Of a stretch of DNA of 64,000 nt, positions 1 through 8,800 are shown piece by piece. The stretch lies in assembly GCA_050179115.1 (NCBI GenBank), contig JBFXFL010000006.1, positions 1-64,000 on the forward strand. Direction: 5' to 3'. The stretch comes from JAGPUQ01 sp050179115. GTDB lineage: Bacteria; Pseudomonadota; Gammaproteobacteria; Pseudomonadales; Porticoccaceae. The notes below the pieces were generated by a model. It ran no database searches. It saw only the letters and a list, made by a program, of their open reading frames with translations, and had not been told where the DNA came from. How positions within the stretch are numbered: position 1 is the first letter of the stretch; each line of letters opens with the position of its first letter. A program made the translations under genes and the position numbers.

Positions 1-1080
1 TCCCGGTGGCAATGGGAGCATCGGGAAGTCCGCCGGCAGTGGGCTGATGCCGAAGTAAAAGGGGAGGCAGGCCAGGGTGTCTCTGCATCCGGCCTGCCAG
101 AGAAAGTGCTCCCAGCGGTGAGCGGCGTAGGCGCCCGGGTTGGCGCGGATGCTGGCCCACCAGTCGGCAGCCAGGAGGCTGGTCCAGTCGCGCCGATGCA
201 TCACGCCGATAATCGGGTTGTCGGAGAAGGCGCCCAAGCGGTCGACCCGGTCAGGGCCGTAGAGGGCCAGCATCGCGGCCAATCGGTTGGTGTCCATGCC
301 GGCAGCAGTGAGTGCCGGTGTGCGGAACTGCCCGCCATGATGCTGGATGCCGGCGAGATCGAAGATCATGAGCTGATAGATCGGTCCCTGGATGGAGGGT
401 TCGCTGAAATCAGTTGCGCCATGTTTGAATGCGGTCCCGGCAAGTTGAGTTAATGCCAGCACGCCGCCGAACCAGAGTCCGGTCCGCCCGAGGGCGTTCC
501 ACCGGCCGCGGGCGCGGCTCGCCATCCCCATGGTGGCCGCGAGGATAGGGATGACCACGACCATTTGTTGCCTGAGCAGGGTGGCGGCCGCGATCGCCAG
601 GGCGCCGGCGATCAGCGCCCCGCCGTGGGGAGATGACCCGCGACCGGGGATTACCAGCAGGAATGCCAGTGCGGCCAGATGCGCCGCCAGCACGTCCTTC
701 CACACAATACCGTTGTAGAAAAAGCTGACCGGAAACAGGAACCAGACCAGCAGTGCTGCCCAAGGGCGCCAGCCGCCGCGCTCCGCGAGCAGGCGGTAGA
801 GCCGCCAGGCGCAGGCGCTCCAGACGCCGACGTTGAGCACCAGCAATCCGCCGAGCCCCAGCGGGGAACCTTGCATGACCGCCACCAGCCACGACATGGC
901 GGGCGGCTGGTTGGACCGGTAGTCCCGACTCAGGCCATCCCGAAGCTGCAACAGGGTGTCGACCGACATGTGGCCGGGCCAGTGCAGCGACACCGTGAGC
1001 AGGGCGCCCGCGAAAATCAGCAGTGCCGCGACGAGGTCGGTGCGGGGCGCGGTGTTGGAAACCCTTCGAACCTTGTCCAT
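1..1080 (-). CDS. Membrane glycosyltransferase-like protein, 5' part only
   Basis: The reading frame is open from an ATG at 1080 down to the left edge, giving 360 residues with no stop, so the 3' end lies outside the window. The protein is strongly hydrophobic: a first membrane segment at about residues 17-33, then segments near 73-97, 107-122, 131-146, 154-166 and 172-188. Two motifs suggest a GT-C-like polyprenyl-sugar glycosyltransferase or DUF6020-like protein: HMSVDTLLQL (37-46), carrying an acidic residue in the first periplasmic loop, and FYNGIVWKDVL (121-131). A long soluble stretch begins near residue 215. Family knowledge: such proteins move sugars from undecaprenyl carriers at the inner membrane, often for O-antigen or glycan decoration. 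The specific substrate cannot be inferred. It is the only gene at the left edge that is not housekeeping, and a decayed argH fragment lies just upstream. Confidence 0.75.
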   Translation of the reverse strand, partial: MDKVRRVSNTAPRTDLVAALLIFAGALLTVSLHWPGHMSVDTLLQLRDGLSRDYRSNQPPAMSWLVAVMQGSPLGLGGLLVLNVGVWSACAWRLYRLLAERGGWRPWAALLVWFLFPVSFFYNGIVWKDVLAAHLAALAFLLVIPGRGSSPHGGALIAGALAIAAATLLRQQMVVVIPILAATMGMASRARGRWNALGRTGLWFGGVLALTQLAGTAFKHGATDFSEPSIQGPIYQLMIFDLAGIQHHGGQFRTPALTAAGMDTNRLAAMLALYGPDRVDRLGAFSDNPIIGVMHRRDWTSLLAADWWASIRANPGAYAAHRWEHFLWQAGCRDTLACLPFYFGISPLPADFPMLPLPPG

Positions 1081-1099
1081 AGCGGTGGCTCTGTCCTGC

Positions 1100-1212
1100 G
1101 CTGGCAATGGAGCGGTGCGGTGCGCGCGGTGCCGCCGCTAGGATCGCGGGCTCGCGACCGAACCTTCGAGGCTGAGCACGGTAAAGACATCGTCAGCGAT
1201 CGCGGGTGAGCA
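1100..1212 (-). pseudogene. Decayed 3' fragment of an argininosuccinate lyase gene
   Basis: One minus-strand frame reads SPAIADDVFTVLSLEGSVA, which matches SPAIASDVFAVLTLEGSVA near the C-terminus of the intact ArgH in this window (16 of 19 residues). A second frame continues with GGTA, as in ArgH, so a one-base shift separates the two parts. By hand alignment 1126-1212 and 27166-27252 agree at about three quarters of 88 positions with one gap. Nothing resembling ArgH is found on either side, so this is a remnant and not a gene. It sits directly upstream of the glycosyltransferase start. The remaining spacer up to 1456 contains nothing I recognise. Confidence 0.7.
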
Positions 1213-1456
1213 ACGGGATCCGCAACCAATGCGACCAGACCGGATTGATGCTGTACCGCACGGATTGTCTATCGCCACCCTTGGCCGCAGTCTCAACTCG
1301 TCGTCCCGGATTTCAATGATGCCCGGTTCAGAAAGATGATGCTTGAATAGCTGGGGGTACGCCAGCCGCCGTTCCACATCCGTTCCGACTCGACGTCGCC
1401 GCCACCCTTAGTGTGCTAGCATCAAACCCCGTTCAGACAGAAACAGGGGCACGGAC

Positions 1457-1603
1457 ATGCTTGAAACGATCGCGATAATTCTGCTGATCCTGTGGGCGTT
1501 GGGACTGGTATCTTCCTACACCATAGGCGGTTTGATCCACCTGCTGCTGGTCGTAGCCGTTATAGTCATTCTGATCCGGATCATTCAAGGCAGGAGGCTC
1601 TGA
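1457..1603 (+). CDS. Small lmo0937/DUF5670-type membrane protein, 48 aa
   Basis: A 48-residue reading frame encodes two hydrophobic segments (about residues 4-18 and 23-42) separated by a short polar turn SSYTIGG, and ends with a basic QGRRL tail. The pattern MLETIAIILLILWALG followed by a Gly-Gly turn and a second helix is that of the lmo0937/DUF5670 family of tiny membrane proteins, whose function is unknown. Length is normal for the family. The start is the first ATG in frame; no strong ribosome site precedes it. It lies 73 bp upstream of another small membrane protein on the same strand, so the two may be co-transcribed. Confidence 0.72.
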   Translation: MLETIAIILLILWALGLVSSYTIGGLIHLLLVVAVIVILIRIIQGRRL

Positions 1604-1676
1604 TCTTTCCGAATCGAGCTCCACGGGAAGGGCCTCCCGAATCGGGGCTCAGCCGTTACTGCAAGGGGAAGACAAG

Positions 1677-1895
1677 ATGAACATACAAAGGATTGCAGGG
1701 ATCCTGCTGATCGTTGCCGGTGCTCTGGGGCTCGCCTATGGCGGCTTCAGCTACACCAAGGAGAAACACACCGCCGACGTAGGCCCGTTACATTTGTCGG
1801 TGGACGAAAAGGAGCAGGTCAATGTCCCGGTATGGGCTGGCGTGGGGGCAATCCTTGTGGGCGGGCTCCTGCTGGTCGTGGGCAGGAAAAGCTAG
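1677..1895 (+). CDS. DUF3185 family small membrane protein
   Basis: This 72-residue protein has two membrane segments, about residues 5-24 and 52-68, flanking a short polar loop with the KEKHTADVGPLHLSVDEKE region. The layout and length match DUF3185, a family of unknown function common in proteobacteria. The upstream ribosome site is AAGGGGAAGACAAG, well placed before the ATG. It follows the tiny DUF5670-type gene and is followed by a perfect 11-bp inverted repeat. Small two-helix proteins of these kinds often respond to envelope or osmotic stress, but nothing in this sequence shows that directly. Confidence 0.75.
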   Translation: MNIQRIAGILLIVAGALGLAYGGFSYTKEKHTADVGPLHLSVDEKEQVNVPVWAGVGAILVGGLLLVVGRKS

Positions 1896-1911
1896 GCTGA
1901 TCTGCTTCCAT

Positions 1912-1951
1912 GATCCTTCGACGGAGCTCAGGGGGGCTCTGTCGAAGGATC
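1912..1951. repeat. Palindromic REP-like element or terminator
   Basis: GATCCTTCGAC at 1912-1922 is repeated perfectly in inverse orientation at 1941-1951, with an 18-base loop. The CCTTCGACR...CTCAGG pattern is typical of extragenic palindromic repeats in GC-rich proteobacteria. There is no T-run, so a classical intrinsic terminator is less likely. It lies 16 bp after the DUF3185 gene. Confidence 0.55.
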
Positions 1952-2080
1952 GAGGGCATTGATCAGGGGTTTCCTGGAGGAAAACAGGGGATTTCTCTTG
2001 CTCCGCCGGACTCCCGTTGCCGCGACCTGGGTTCCCCGGGTTCCCCGAGCCCGTCTTTGTTGCCCCGCGCTGGCCCCAAT

Positions 2081-2563
2081 TCAGCCGCTCTCGTGTGGCG
2101 CGTCGATCAACAGCGGATTGTCGTGTTCGAGCGCCACGCCCAGCGTTGCGCAGTAGCGGGTCAGATTCACCCGCGCGCAAGCGTCGCCGTCGCGTGCCGA
2201 ACCCGGGCGAGCCAACCCGCAATCCTCCAGCCATTGCACCAGCAGCGCCTGTTCACGTCGTTCGGCGCTCAGCTCCTCGGCCAGCAGGCGCTGTTTTTCG
2301 GGCGCGGCAATGCCCACCGAGCGCCGCCGTGCGCGCAGTGGCCGCAGCACCCGGACTTGCCAGTCTTCGATTGTTGCCGCTGCCGCCGCCAGGCCCTGAG
2401 CGTCCAGCGCAATGCCGCGCCTGCCGGTCCAGCAGCAGAACAACAGTAGGTTGACGTTGGCGCCGGCGTCGTCCTGGAGTCGCAGACAGTATTCGGCGAC
2501 CCGGGGCCGGGAATACAGTGCGAGGGAAAACGCCCAGAATTCGTCCGCCAAGGCTCCGCCCAT
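2081..2563 (-). CDS. TIGR02444 (DUF2390) family protein
   Basis: The 160-residue product has the family opening, with the FWxFSLxLYxRPxVxxxCLxLQ pattern at residues 9-29, then the ANVNLLLFCCW motif (35-45). This is the TIGR02444 family of soluble proteobacterial proteins, function unknown. The rest is Ala/Arg-rich and presumably helical. It begins 6 bp after the trmB stop on the same strand, so it is the last gene of a DUF423-trmB-TIGR02444 operon. Length is as usual for the family. No partner or reaction can be assigned. Confidence 0.8.
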   Translation of the reverse strand: MGGALADEFWAFSLALYSRPRVAEYCLRLQDDAGANVNLLLFCCWTGRRGIALDAQGLAAAAATIEDWQVRVLRPLRARRRSVGIAAPEKQRLLAEELSAERREQALLVQWLEDCGLARPGSARDGDACARVNLTRYCATLGVALEHDNPLLIDAPHESG

Positions 2564-2569
2564 CGCCCA

Positions 2570-3277
2570 TCAATCGCTGCGACGAAACAACAGGTCCAGC
2601 ACCCGATGGCCGAGGCGTTCACCACGGCGCTCGAATTTGGTGGCCGGGCGAAACGCCGGGCGTTCCACAAAGGGCGTGCCGAGATTCACCAAGCCCGGGT
2701 CGGCGCCGAGCACCTCGAGCATGTGTTCCGCGTACGGCTCCCAGTCGGTGGCCAGATGCAGCAGACCCTCGGGCGCGAGCTTGGCGCGCAGCCGGCGCAC
2801 CAGGGATGGCTGTACCAAACGTCGTTTGTGATGTTTTTTCTTGGGCCAGGGATCGGGAAAATAGATCTGAATCCGCGCCAGACTCCCGTCGGGAATGCAT
2901 TCGTCCAGCACATCCTCGGCGTCGGCCAGGTAGATGCGCAGGTTTTTCAGCGCCCGTTGCGCCGCGCCGTGGGCCAGGCGTCCGGCGCCGGGCGGATGCA
3001 CCTCGACGCCGACAAAATCGGTATTTGGGTCGGCTTCCGCCATGGCGAGCAGGGAGTCGCCCATGCCGAAGCCGATCTCCAGCACCACCGGGCCGTGCCG
3101 TCCGAATACATCAGGCCAGTTCACCCGGCCATCCGCGAGGCGTAACCGGCAGTTCGGCCAGTCTTCGTCGAGGCCGCGGCGCTGCGCGTCGGTCATGCGT
3201 CCGGCACGCACCACATAGCTGCGGATCGCCCGCTCCCGGCGTTCGGGGAGAATGCTGGATACGTCGTTGCCGCTCAC
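2570..3277 (-). CDS. trmB: tRNA (guanine-N7)-methyltransferase TrmB
   Basis: TrmB methylates G46 in the variable loop of tRNA using S-adenosylmethionine. The 235-residue product shows the SAM-binding LEIGFGMGDSLLAMA (66-80), VGVEVHPPGAGRL (89-101), the signature YFPDPWPKKKHHKRR (139-153) and the C-terminal TKFERRGERLGHRV motif that completes the active site. The start is a GTG at 3277 overlapping the stop of the upstream DUF423 gene as GTGA, which suggests translational coupling. A longer in-frame extension exists upstream but runs antisense-like through the DUF423 coding sequence and has no family similarity. Length matches the family. Confidence 0.93.
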   Translation of the reverse strand: MSGNDVSSILPERRERAIRSYVVRAGRMTDAQRRGLDEDWPNCRLRLADGRVNWPDVFGRHGPVVLEIGFGMGDSLLAMAEADPNTDFVGVEVHPPGAGRLAHGAAQRALKNLRIYLADAEDVLDECIPDGSLARIQIYFPDPWPKKKHHKRRLVQPSLVRRLRAKLAPEGLLHLATDWEPYAEHMLEVLGADPGLVNLGTPFVERPAFRPATKFERRGERLGHRVLDLLFRRSD

Positions 3278-3660
3278 GGTCGCGCCTCCCGCCAGCAGCG
3301 CGCGACATGGCAAGCCAGCGCGCCCCAGCCCAAGAGGAAGAGCAGGCCGCCGAGCGGCGTGATGGCGCCAAGCCAGGTCCGTCCGGTGACCGCCAGCAAA
3401 TACAGACTGCCGGAAAACAGGAGGATGCCGGCTCCCAGGCACCAGCCTGCCAGGCGCAGCGTTCGCAGCTGCCGCGCGGCGGGCAGCAGACCCAGCACCA
3501 GCAACGCCGCGGTATGGAACATCTGATAATGAACGGCCGTCTGCCAGATCGAGAGCTCCGCGGGCGTCAGGGAATTCTTCAGTGCGTGGGCACCGAAGGC
3601 TCCCAGCAACACCGTCAGGAAACCGCTGACCGCCGCGGACAAAAATATTCCTGGATTCAC
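3274..3660 (-). CDS. DUF423 (YgdD-type) membrane protein
   Basis: The 128-residue protein has four hydrophobic segments (about 7-26, 44-60, 70-88, 98-118) and the family signatures LGAFGAHALK (19-28) and WQTAVHYQMFHTAALL (39-54). This matches DUF423 inner-membrane proteins, of unknown function. It is the first gene of a minus-strand operon, coupled to trmB by a 4-bp overlap. A rho-independent terminator separates it from rpoH upstream, so it should have its own promoter between 3661 and 3732. Confidence 0.87.
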   Translation of the reverse strand: MNPGIFLSAAVSGFLTVLLGAFGAHALKNSLTPAELSIWQTAVHYQMFHTAALLVLGLLPAARQLRTLRLAGWCLGAGILLFSGSLYLLAVTGRTWLGAITPLGGLLFLLGWGALACHVARCWREARP

Positions 3661-3732
3661 GATGATCTCTCGCAGACACGGACCCCAACCAAACAGGCGT
3701 GGATCAGAGATAAACCGACGCAGGCCGAAAAT

Positions 3733-3760
3733 AAAAAAGCCGCGCCGGGCGCGGCTTTTT
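3733..3760 (-). terminator. Intrinsic terminator after rpoH
   Basis: A GC-rich stem (GCCGCGCC / GGCGCGGC type) is flanked by an A-run on the left and a T-run on the right. On the minus strand it follows the rpoH stop at 3782 by about 20 bases and ends in Ts, as expected. The symmetric A and T runs would let it act in both directions. Confidence 0.85.
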
Positions 3761-3781
3761 CTCCCTGGCGACGCGGCGGCA

Positions 3782-4642
<861 letters not shown>

Positions 4643-4667
4643 AACGGCCTCGCGAATTCAGGGGGGT

Positions 4668-4695
4668 ATTCTAACACTGGAAAATTGGACGGCAA
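4668..4695 (-). promoter_or_regulatory. Candidate sigma-70 promoter of rpoH
   Basis: Read on the minus strand, TTGCCG and TAGAAT are separated by 16 bases, the -10 box ending 26 bp before the rpoH ATG. The boxes match the consensus at 4 and 5 of 6 positions. It lies in the ftsX-rpoH spacer, where enterobacterial rpoH also has separate promoters. Not tested. Confidence 0.5.
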
Positions 4696-4737
4696 TCGCC
4701 AATGAAAGTTCAAGGCTGTTTTGTTTATCCTTATAAA

Positions 4738-5757
4738 TCAAGGCTCTATTTCTCTCATCTGGAGGCCAGCCGCGAGCCGGGCGCCCAGGGCGCCGAGCGC
4801 ACCGGCGGCGATCGCCAGCGCGAACGATTCCACCACACCCAGCCGCGCCAGGCCCCACTGGCTCTGGTACAGGGCGGCCAGTCGGTCCACCGGATCATGC
4901 AACCACCAACGACCGGCAGCGACCATGATGCAGGACAGAATTCCGCCGCCCAGGCCGTACCAGAACCCCATGTAGAGGAACGGCCGGCGCGCAAAGGCAT
5001 CGGTGCCGCCGACCAGTTTGACCACCAGAATTTCCTCGCGGCAGTTTTCGATGGCCAGCCGGATGGTATTTCCCACGATCAACAATACTCCCAGTGCGAG
5101 CACGGTCGCGAGGGCCAGGGCGGCTTGCCGGCCGATAGTGGCGATGGCATTTGCCCGCGCGACCCACTGGGTATCGATCTGCACCGCCTCGACCGACGGC
5201 AGTTTCGCAAACTCGTCCGCCAGAGCAGTCAGCGCAGCGGCGCTGGGCTGATCCCGCGCCGTCACCACTATCACGGGCGGCAGGGGGTTATGGTCCAGCA
5301 GATCCAGAGCATCGCCGAAGCCCGAGCTCGCCTTGAATTCGCTGAGTCCCTGTTCCGCAGAAATGAACTGCACGGCGCTCACCCCCCCATGTTCCCGCAG
5401 TTGCGCGAGGAGCCCATCAATTGCCTTGGGAGTCGCATCCAGGTGCAAATAAAGGGTGAGGCGGTTGCCCGCATCCAGTCCCCCGGCCAGCTGTTGCAAG
5501 CTCGCCACCACCAGATAGAGGCTGGTCGGAAGCGCCAGCGCAATCGCGATGACCAACACCGTCATCAGGCTTTGCACCGGCGCGGCCGCGAGCCGGATAA
5601 AACTCTGCGCTGCTGTTTCGCGGTGGTGACGCACGCCGGCCATGAACCGATCGCCAAGGCTCAGGCGGCGCGCGCTGGCCCCGGGCTGCGGGGGTCGGAT
5701 CCCGCTGTGGCGCGCCGGACGCGTGGCGCGCGCCGGACCCCGGTCAGTCCGCTGCAT
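4738..5757 (-). CDS. ftsX: Cell division ABC transporter permease FtsX
   Basis: FtsX is the membrane partner of FtsE in the divisome complex that activates septal peptidoglycan hydrolases. The 339-residue product has a basic cytoplasmic N-terminus, a first membrane helix (MTVLVIAIALALPTSLYLVV), a periplasmic domain with the RLTLYLHLDATPKAI stretch, and three C-terminal helices around LATVLALGVLLIVGNTIRLA and the EILVVKLVGGTDAFARRPFL coupling segment typical of the family. I chose the ATG at 5757, which overlaps the ftsE stop by 14 bp; the frame stays open further upstream but only antisense-like sequence is found there. Confidence 0.93.
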   Translation of the reverse strand: MQRTDRGPARATRPARHSGIRPPQPGASARRLSLGDRFMAGVRHHRETAAQSFIRLAAAPVQSLMTVLVIAIALALPTSLYLVVASLQQLAGGLDAGNRLTLYLHLDATPKAIDGLLAQLREHGGVSAVQFISAEQGLSEFKASSGFGDALDLLDHNPLPPVIVVTARDQPSAAALTALADEFAKLPSVEAVQIDTQWVARANAIATIGRQAALALATVLALGVLLIVGNTIRLAIENCREEILVVKLVGGTDAFARRPFLYMGFWYGLGGGILSCIMVAAGRWWLHDPVDRLAALYQSQWGLARLGVVESFALAIAAGALGALGARLAAGLQMREIEP

Positions 5758-6421
5758 CAGCCTCACTCCCGGCGACCAGGCGGCCGTTCCTGAGTTGCAA
5801 CTGCCGCCGCCCCATCGCCTCGATGAGGCCGACAGCGTGGGTCGCAATCAGCACGGTCACGCCGAGGTCGCTGAAATCGCGAAACAATTTCATGATTTCC
5901 ATGGACAGTTCGGGGTCGAGGTTGCCGGTGGGCTCGTCCGCCAGCAGGATGCGGGGCGTGTGCACCACGGCGCGCGCGATGCCCACCCGCTGCTGTTCCC
6001 CGCTCGACAACTCGAGCGGCTTGCGGTGCTCCCGATCCAGCAAGCCCACCTTGTCGAGTGCGGCGCGCACCCGCCGCGCGACGTCGCTCGCACGATAGCC
6101 GGACACCCGCAGCGGCAGGGCGACATTGTCGTGAATGCTGCGATCGAGCAGCAGATGGTGGTTCTGAAACACGACGCCGATGTTGCGGCGGTAATGGGGA
6201 ATCTGGCTCCGGTGCAGACGCCCCAGGCTGCGACCGTTGATCAGGATCTGGCCCTGGGTCGGTTGCTCCAGCAGCATGATCAGGCGCAGCAATGAGCTCT
6301 TGCCGGCGCCGGAATGGCCGGTGAGGAAGGCGAATTCGCCGGCGCCCAGCGCGAAACTCACCCCGCTCAGGGCATCGTGGCCGCCGGGATAGCGTTTACA
6401 GACCTGATCGAACCGGATCAT
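5744..6421 (-). CDS. ftsE: Cell division ATP-binding protein FtsE
   Basis: FtsE is the ATPase of the FtsEX division complex. The 225-residue product has Walker A GHSGAGKSS (35-43), the ABC signature LSSGEQQRVGIARA (138-151) and Walker B ILLADEP (158-164) followed by TGNLDP. Length is normal. Its ATG directly abuts the ftsY stop codon (6422-6424) with no spacer, and its 3' end overlaps ftsX, so ftsY-ftsE-ftsX form one tightly coupled transcription unit as in other gammaproteobacteria. Confidence 0.96.
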   Translation of the reverse strand: MIRFDQVCKRYPGGHDALSGVSFALGAGEFAFLTGHSGAGKSSLLRLIMLLEQPTQGQILINGRSLGRLHRSQIPHYRRNIGVVFQNHHLLLDRSIHDNVALPLRVSGYRASDVARRVRAALDKVGLLDREHRKPLELSSGEQQRVGIARAVVHTPRILLADEPTGNLDPELSMEIMKLFRDFSDLGVTVLIATHAVGLIEAMGRRQLQLRNGRLVAGSEADAAD

Positions 6422-7573
6422 CTAGCCGACGTTGTCCTCGGTCGCAAGCAGAGCGTCGACAAAGAGTTCGGCATCGAACGGTTGCAGGTCGTCGATACCT
6501 TCGCCCAGACCCACATAGCGAATGGGCACGCCGAACTCCCGGCACAGCGCAAAAATCACCCCGCCCTTGGCCGTGCCATCCAGCTTGGTGAGCGCGATGC
6601 CCGTCACCGCGACGGCGGCGCTGAACTGGCGCATCTGGACCACCGCGTTCTGTCCGGTGCCGGCATCCAGGACCAGCAGGGTTTCGTGGGGCGCGTCGGG
6701 GTCGAGCTTGGCCATCACCCGGCGGACCTTGGTCAATTCCGCCATGAGATTGTCCTTGGTATGCAGACGCCCGGCGGTATCGGCGATCACCACATCCAGC
6801 TGCCGCGCCTGGGCCGACTGAATGGCGTCGAAAATAACGGAGGCGCTGTCGGCGCCCGTGCCCTGGGAAACCACTGGCACACGATTGCGATCGCCCCAGG
6901 CCTGCAACTGCTCGACTGCGGCGGCGCGGAAGGTGTCACCGGCGGCCAGTATCAGTGCGCGACCCTCGGATTGCAGGCGGTGCGCCAGCTTGCCGATGGT
7001 GGTGGTCTTGCCGACGCCGTTGACACCCACTACCAGTATCACAAAGGGTTTCTGATGGTCGATCACCAGCGGACGCTGACAGGGTTCGAGCAGCTCCACC
7101 AGCAGCGTCCGCAGCTCGCCGCGCAGCGCCTGGGCGTCGCCCAGGTTGCGCCGCTTGACCCGCGCGGTGAGTTCGGCGATCACCGAACTGGCGGTTTCGA
7201 CGCCCATATCGGCCATCAATAGACTGGTTTCGAGCTCTTCATAGAGCTCGGCGTCGATGGCCTTGCGGCCGAGCAGCAGATTGCCCAGGCCCGCGCCGGT
7301 GCGGGCCAGGGCGCGCCGGAACAGCCCCCGCCGCACGGGTTCCTCGACCGGTGCCGGCGCTGCGACTGGCGCGGGTTTTTCGATCACCACCGCGGGCACC
7401 GCCAATCCGGTCTCGTCCGCTACGGCAGTCGGGTCCGCAACGTTCGGCTGCGGAGCCGATGCTGGCGCCGACGGCGGGACAGAAGCTTCCTCGTGCACCT
7501 TGCGGCGGCGAAACAGCGAAAACAGACCGCCCCGATCCGGCGATTTTTGTGCTGCGGTTTCGTCGCTTGTCAT
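6422..7573 (-). CDS. ftsY: Signal recognition particle receptor FtsY
   Basis: FtsY is the membrane-associated SRP receptor GTPase that docks ribosome-nascent chain complexes at SecYEG. The 383-residue product has a proline/alanine-rich N-terminal region of about 80 residues (shorter and less acidic than the E. coli A domain), the N domain, and the G domain with G1 GVNGVGKTTTIGKLA (183-197), G3 DTAGRLH (265-271) and the TKLDGTAKGG motif near the end. It heads the ftsY-ftsE-ftsX operon and diverges from rsmD, the two starts being separated by 65 bp. Confidence 0.96.
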   Translation of the reverse strand: MTSDETAAQKSPDRGGLFSLFRRRKVHEEASVPPSAPASAPQPNVADPTAVADETGLAVPAVVIEKPAPVAAPAPVEEPVRRGLFRRALARTGAGLGNLLLGRKAIDAELYEELETSLLMADMGVETASSVIAELTARVKRRNLGDAQALRGELRTLLVELLEPCQRPLVIDHQKPFVILVVGVNGVGKTTTIGKLAHRLQSEGRALILAAGDTFRAAAVEQLQAWGDRNRVPVVSQGTGADSASVIFDAIQSAQARQLDVVIADTAGRLHTKDNLMAELTKVRRVMAKLDPDAPHETLLVLDAGTGQNAVVQMRQFSAAVAVTGIALTKLDGTAKGGVIFALCREFGVPIRYVGLGEGIDDLQPFDAELFVDALLATEDNVG

Positions 7574-7638
7574 GAGTTTGGGCGGCTGGAATGGGGGCCG
7601 TGTATGCTACCACTCCCCACCGAGCCAGGAGCACGCGC

Positions 7639-8280
7639 GTGCCGCAGCACTTTCGCGGCAGATCGGGCGGCAGATCGGGCGGCCCTGCCCGCGACGACAC
7701 CGGTATCGTCCGCATCATCGCCGGGCGCTGGCGCGGCCGGAGGCTCGTGTTTCCGGCGCAGCCGGGATTGCGCCCCACGGGCGATCGCCTGCGCGAGACC
7801 CTGTTCAATTGGTTGCAGCCGCTGCTGCCGGATGCCCGCTGCCTGGATCTGTTTGCCGGCTCCGGCGCATTGGGCCTGGAAGCGGCTTCCAGGGGTGCGG
7901 CGCTGGTCAGCCTGATCGAATCCAGTGCCGCGGCGGCACAGGCACTGCGCGATAACTGCGCGCGGCTGGAAGCCGATGGGGTAGAGGTGATCAACACCGA
8001 TGCCTTGGCCTGGCTGGCGCGACGATCGCCACCGCCCGATCCCTACACCATCGCCTTTCTCGACCCGCCTTTTGCGAGTGACCTGCTCCGGCGCGCGATC
8101 CCGGCGCTCGAAGCCTCCGGAGTGCTGGCCGCGCCCGCGTGGGTTTATCTCGAAACCGCACGCGGACAGGCCATTTCGGAGTTGCCGCCAAACTGGCATT
8201 TACACCGCGAAAAGTGTTCCGGAGACGTCTGTTGCCGGCTGTTTCGGCGCGCTCCTGGTGCGATTGAGGGGGCTGGGTAA
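7639..8280 (+). CDS. rsmD: 16S rRNA (guanine-966-N2)-methyltransferase RsmD
   Basis: RsmD methylates G966 of 16S rRNA. The product (213 residues from the start chosen here) shows the family opening RIIAGRWRGRRL, then RPTGDRLRETLFNWL, the SAM-binding DLFAGSGALGLEA and the catalytic FLDPPF. I chose the GTG at 7639 because a CAGGAG ribosome site lies 7 bases before it; an ATG at 7591 would add 16 residues without similarity. Residues 6-13 hold a repeated RGRSGGRSGG segment, unusual for the family. It diverges from ftsY and is followed by coaD, the common rsmD-coaD pairing. Confidence 0.92.
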   Translation: MPQHFRGRSGGRSGGPARDDTGIVRIIAGRWRGRRLVFPAQPGLRPTGDRLRETLFNWLQPLLPDARCLDLFAGSGALGLEAASRGAALVSLIESSAAAAQALRDNCARLEADGVEVINTDALAWLARRSPPPDPYTIAFLDPPFASDLLRRAIPALEASGVLAAPAWVYLETARGQAISELPPNWHLHREKCSGDVCCRLFRRAPGAIEGAG

Positions 8281-8316
8281 ATTGTTTACCATGCCCCACC
8301 TCGCGCGGAGTCCGCC

Positions 8317-8793
8317 ATGAAAATCGTCGTCTATCCGGGCACTTTCGACCCCATTACCAACGGCCATGTGGATCTGGTGGAGCGTGCCTGTCGCATGTTC
8401 GATCGGGTGGTGCTCGCCATCGCGAGCAGTGAGCGCAAAGGTCCTCTGTTTTCATTGCATGAGCGCATCGATCTCGCCAATGCCGCGCTGGCTCATGTCA
8501 AAAATGTCGAGGTGCGCGGATTCGACTATCTGCTGGTGAATTTCGTGCGCGACTGCGGCGCCTGCGCGGTGATTCGCGGGCTGCGCGCCGTGTCGGATTT
8601 TGAGTACGAATTCCAGCTCGCGAACATGAATCGCGCGCTGGCGCCGGACGTGGAGAGCGTGTTCCTCACGCCTTCCGAAAGACTCTCCTACATTTCGTCG
8701 TCGCTGGTGCGCGAAATCGCTTCCCTGCGCGGCGACATCACGCCCTTCGTCCCCCCGGTGGTGGCGGCCGCCCTGAAAACGCGCTTCGTCTGA
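8317..8793 (+). CDS. coaD: Phosphopantetheine adenylyltransferase CoaD
   Basis: CoaD transfers AMP to 4'-phosphopantetheine, the penultimate step of coenzyme A synthesis. The 158-residue product has the nucleotidyltransferase signature GTFDPITNGH (7-16), RGLRAVSDFEYEFQLANMNR (88-107, binding the substrate) and the C-terminal ISSSLVREIA motif (ISTxx[VI]xE type). Length is normal. It lies 36 bp after rsmD on the same strand and ends 7 bp from the convergent mutM stop. CoaBC, the preceding enzymes of the pathway, are encoded at 11000-12238. Confidence 0.96.
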   Translation: MKIVVYPGTFDPITNGHVDLVERACRMFDRVVLAIASSERKGPLFSLHERIDLANAALAHVKNVEVRGFDYLLVNFVRDCGACAVIRGLRAVSDFEYEFQLANMNRALAPDVESVFLTPSERLSYISSSLVREIASLRGDITPFVPPVVAAALKTRFV

Positions 8794-8800
8794 CCCGAGC

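Noticed and set aside
2028..2052. Direct repeat of GGGTTCCCC
   Set aside because: Two adjacent 9-base copies only, also partly self-complementary; not enough to call a terminator or a functional repeat.
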